NCBI RefSeq assembly: GCF_003573695.1
Contig: NC_039361.1
Coordinates: 93,434,643-93,498,642, forward strand
DNA length: 64,000 nt
Reading direction: 5' to 3'
Source of the DNA: Papaver somniferum
Taxonomy: Eukaryota > Streptophyta > Magnoliopsida > Ranunculales > Papaveraceae
A model generated the notes under the pieces. That model was not told where the DNA came from. It saw nothing but the letters and a program-made list of their open reading frames with translations, and made no database searches. Position 1 is the stretch's first letter. Each line of letters starts with the position of its first letter. The position numbers and the translations under genes are program-made. Shown in pieces: positions 63,323-64,000 of the stretch.

Positions 63323-64000
63323 TTAAAAAAATTTTTCTCTCTCCTAATTTTTTTTTACCTCCTGGGCGATTTTTTTTGGGTTTTTCAAAAATTTCTCTTA
63401 TCTCTGATTTCGATCATCCTTGGGTGATTCGAAATGAGAGATGGTTCTCAAGCTTCTCAGTCGAGAACCTTAACCTATGATGATCAGGTGAAGGGTAAAC
63501 AACAAGTTTCGACAACATATATTGATCTTAAGTCTTTACCTACACCAACGGTGAAAGAAGGAAAACCGGATGTGGTTCTTCCTGAATCTCTCTATTTAGA
63601 GGGATGTGATATTTTGAAATATAGCCTTATAGGGCGTCTGGATTTAAAAGGGGTTAATTTTCAAGATGTGAAAAACGAGTTTCAACAACAATAGAAGTTA
63701 GGTCAAGATGCAGTTCAGTTTGTTCCTATGAGTAGGGGTTTCTTCATTATCAAGCTACAAACTCAAGAGGCAAAGAACAAGCTGTTGAATGCAGAAGCTT
63801 GGTTTTTTGGGCATCAAAAGCTAAACCTAATAGAGTGGTTTCCTGGTTTTGACGCAGAAAATCAGTGTTCATCCCATTCTTCCGTGTGGGTCATGTCTCC
63901 AGGTCTCCCAATGGAATTCTTGATTGAAAAAACCCTTTTAGCAATGGCAAAATCTTTAGGTACCCCAATTGTTGTTGATAGGCGTACTCTAGATCATGAA
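63323..64000 (+). mobile_element. 5' part of a probable LINE retrotransposon, continuing beyond the window
   Basis: Satellite 3 stops at about 63322 and is replaced by a T- and C-rich leader (TTTTTCTCTCTCC, TTTTTTTTGGGTTTTTC) of about 110 bp, then by an open frame with a DUF4283-type domain. In plants this domain is typical of the first reading frame of L1-like LINEs and of genes derived from them. The reverse transcriptase and 3' end would lie outside the window, so element type and target-site duplication cannot be checked here. A host DUF4283 gene is the alternative. Confidence 0.6.
63434..64000 (+). pseudogene. DUF4283 protein (LINE ORF1-like), in-frame stop, 3' truncated by window
   Basis: The ATG at 63434 opens a frame of 86 codons ending in TAG at 63692-63694. 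The same frame then stays open for 102 more codons to the window end, so a single nonsense change (probably TGG to TAG, since this family usually has Trp there) interrupts one protein. Residues 1-50 are polar. The domain starts near residue 58 (CDILKYSLIGRLDLKG), continues past the stop with FVPMSRGFFIIKL and AEAWFFGHQKLNLIEWFPGF, and then VWVMSPGLPMEFL, the conserved hydrophobic pattern of DUF4283. This domain is thought to bind nucleic acid; in LINE ORF1 it is followed by a zinc knuckle, which would lie beyond the window. Codon use and composition differ sharply from the satellites. No intron is needed. Confidence 0.75.

Overview
This window looks like satellite-rich heterochromatin from a flowering plant, probably a eudicot. 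The evidence is about 59 kb of AT-rich tandem repeats, a Helitron with plant-type ends, and at the right edge the first part of a protein with the plant DUF4283 domain, typical of plant LINE ORF1 proteins. I cannot name the species. No intact protein-coding gene, rRNA, tRNA or CRISPR array is visible. Almost every open reading frame is a chance frame repeated because the satellite monomer is repeated.

Layout. (1) 1-17539: satellite 1, about 52 head-to-tail monomers of about 338 bp, cut by an assembly gap. (2) 17540-17639: exactly 100 N. (3) 17640-38093: satellite 2, about 120 monomers of about 168 bp. In its left half two subtypes tend to alternate as a 337-bp dimer; longer duplicated blocks of 1.68, 1.97 and 2.69 kb lie on top of this. 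Monomers become more diverged towards the right edge. (4) 38094-41660 and 46001-63322: satellite 3, a unit of about 440 bp that is itself an ancient dimer of two related halves. (5) 41661-46000: a minus-strand Helitron of about 4.3 kb inserted precisely in a satellite 3 monomer between A and T, without target-site duplication. It carries exon-like fragments of unrecognised genes. (6) 63323-64000: the start of a probable LINE, with its ORF1 broken by an in-frame TAG.

The parts do not form a pathway. They record repeated amplification, homogenisation and insertion. The three satellites are unrelated at the level I can align by eye, yet each carries conserved short inverted repeats, and two share a period near 338 bp, about two nucleosomes. 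This is compatible with centromeric or pericentromeric chromatin, but location and function are inferences. The most interesting points are the dimeric origin of satellite 3, its 16-bp palindrome and phased A-tracts, the 129-bp deletion monomer that recurs seven times, and the gene-fragment-bearing Helitron.
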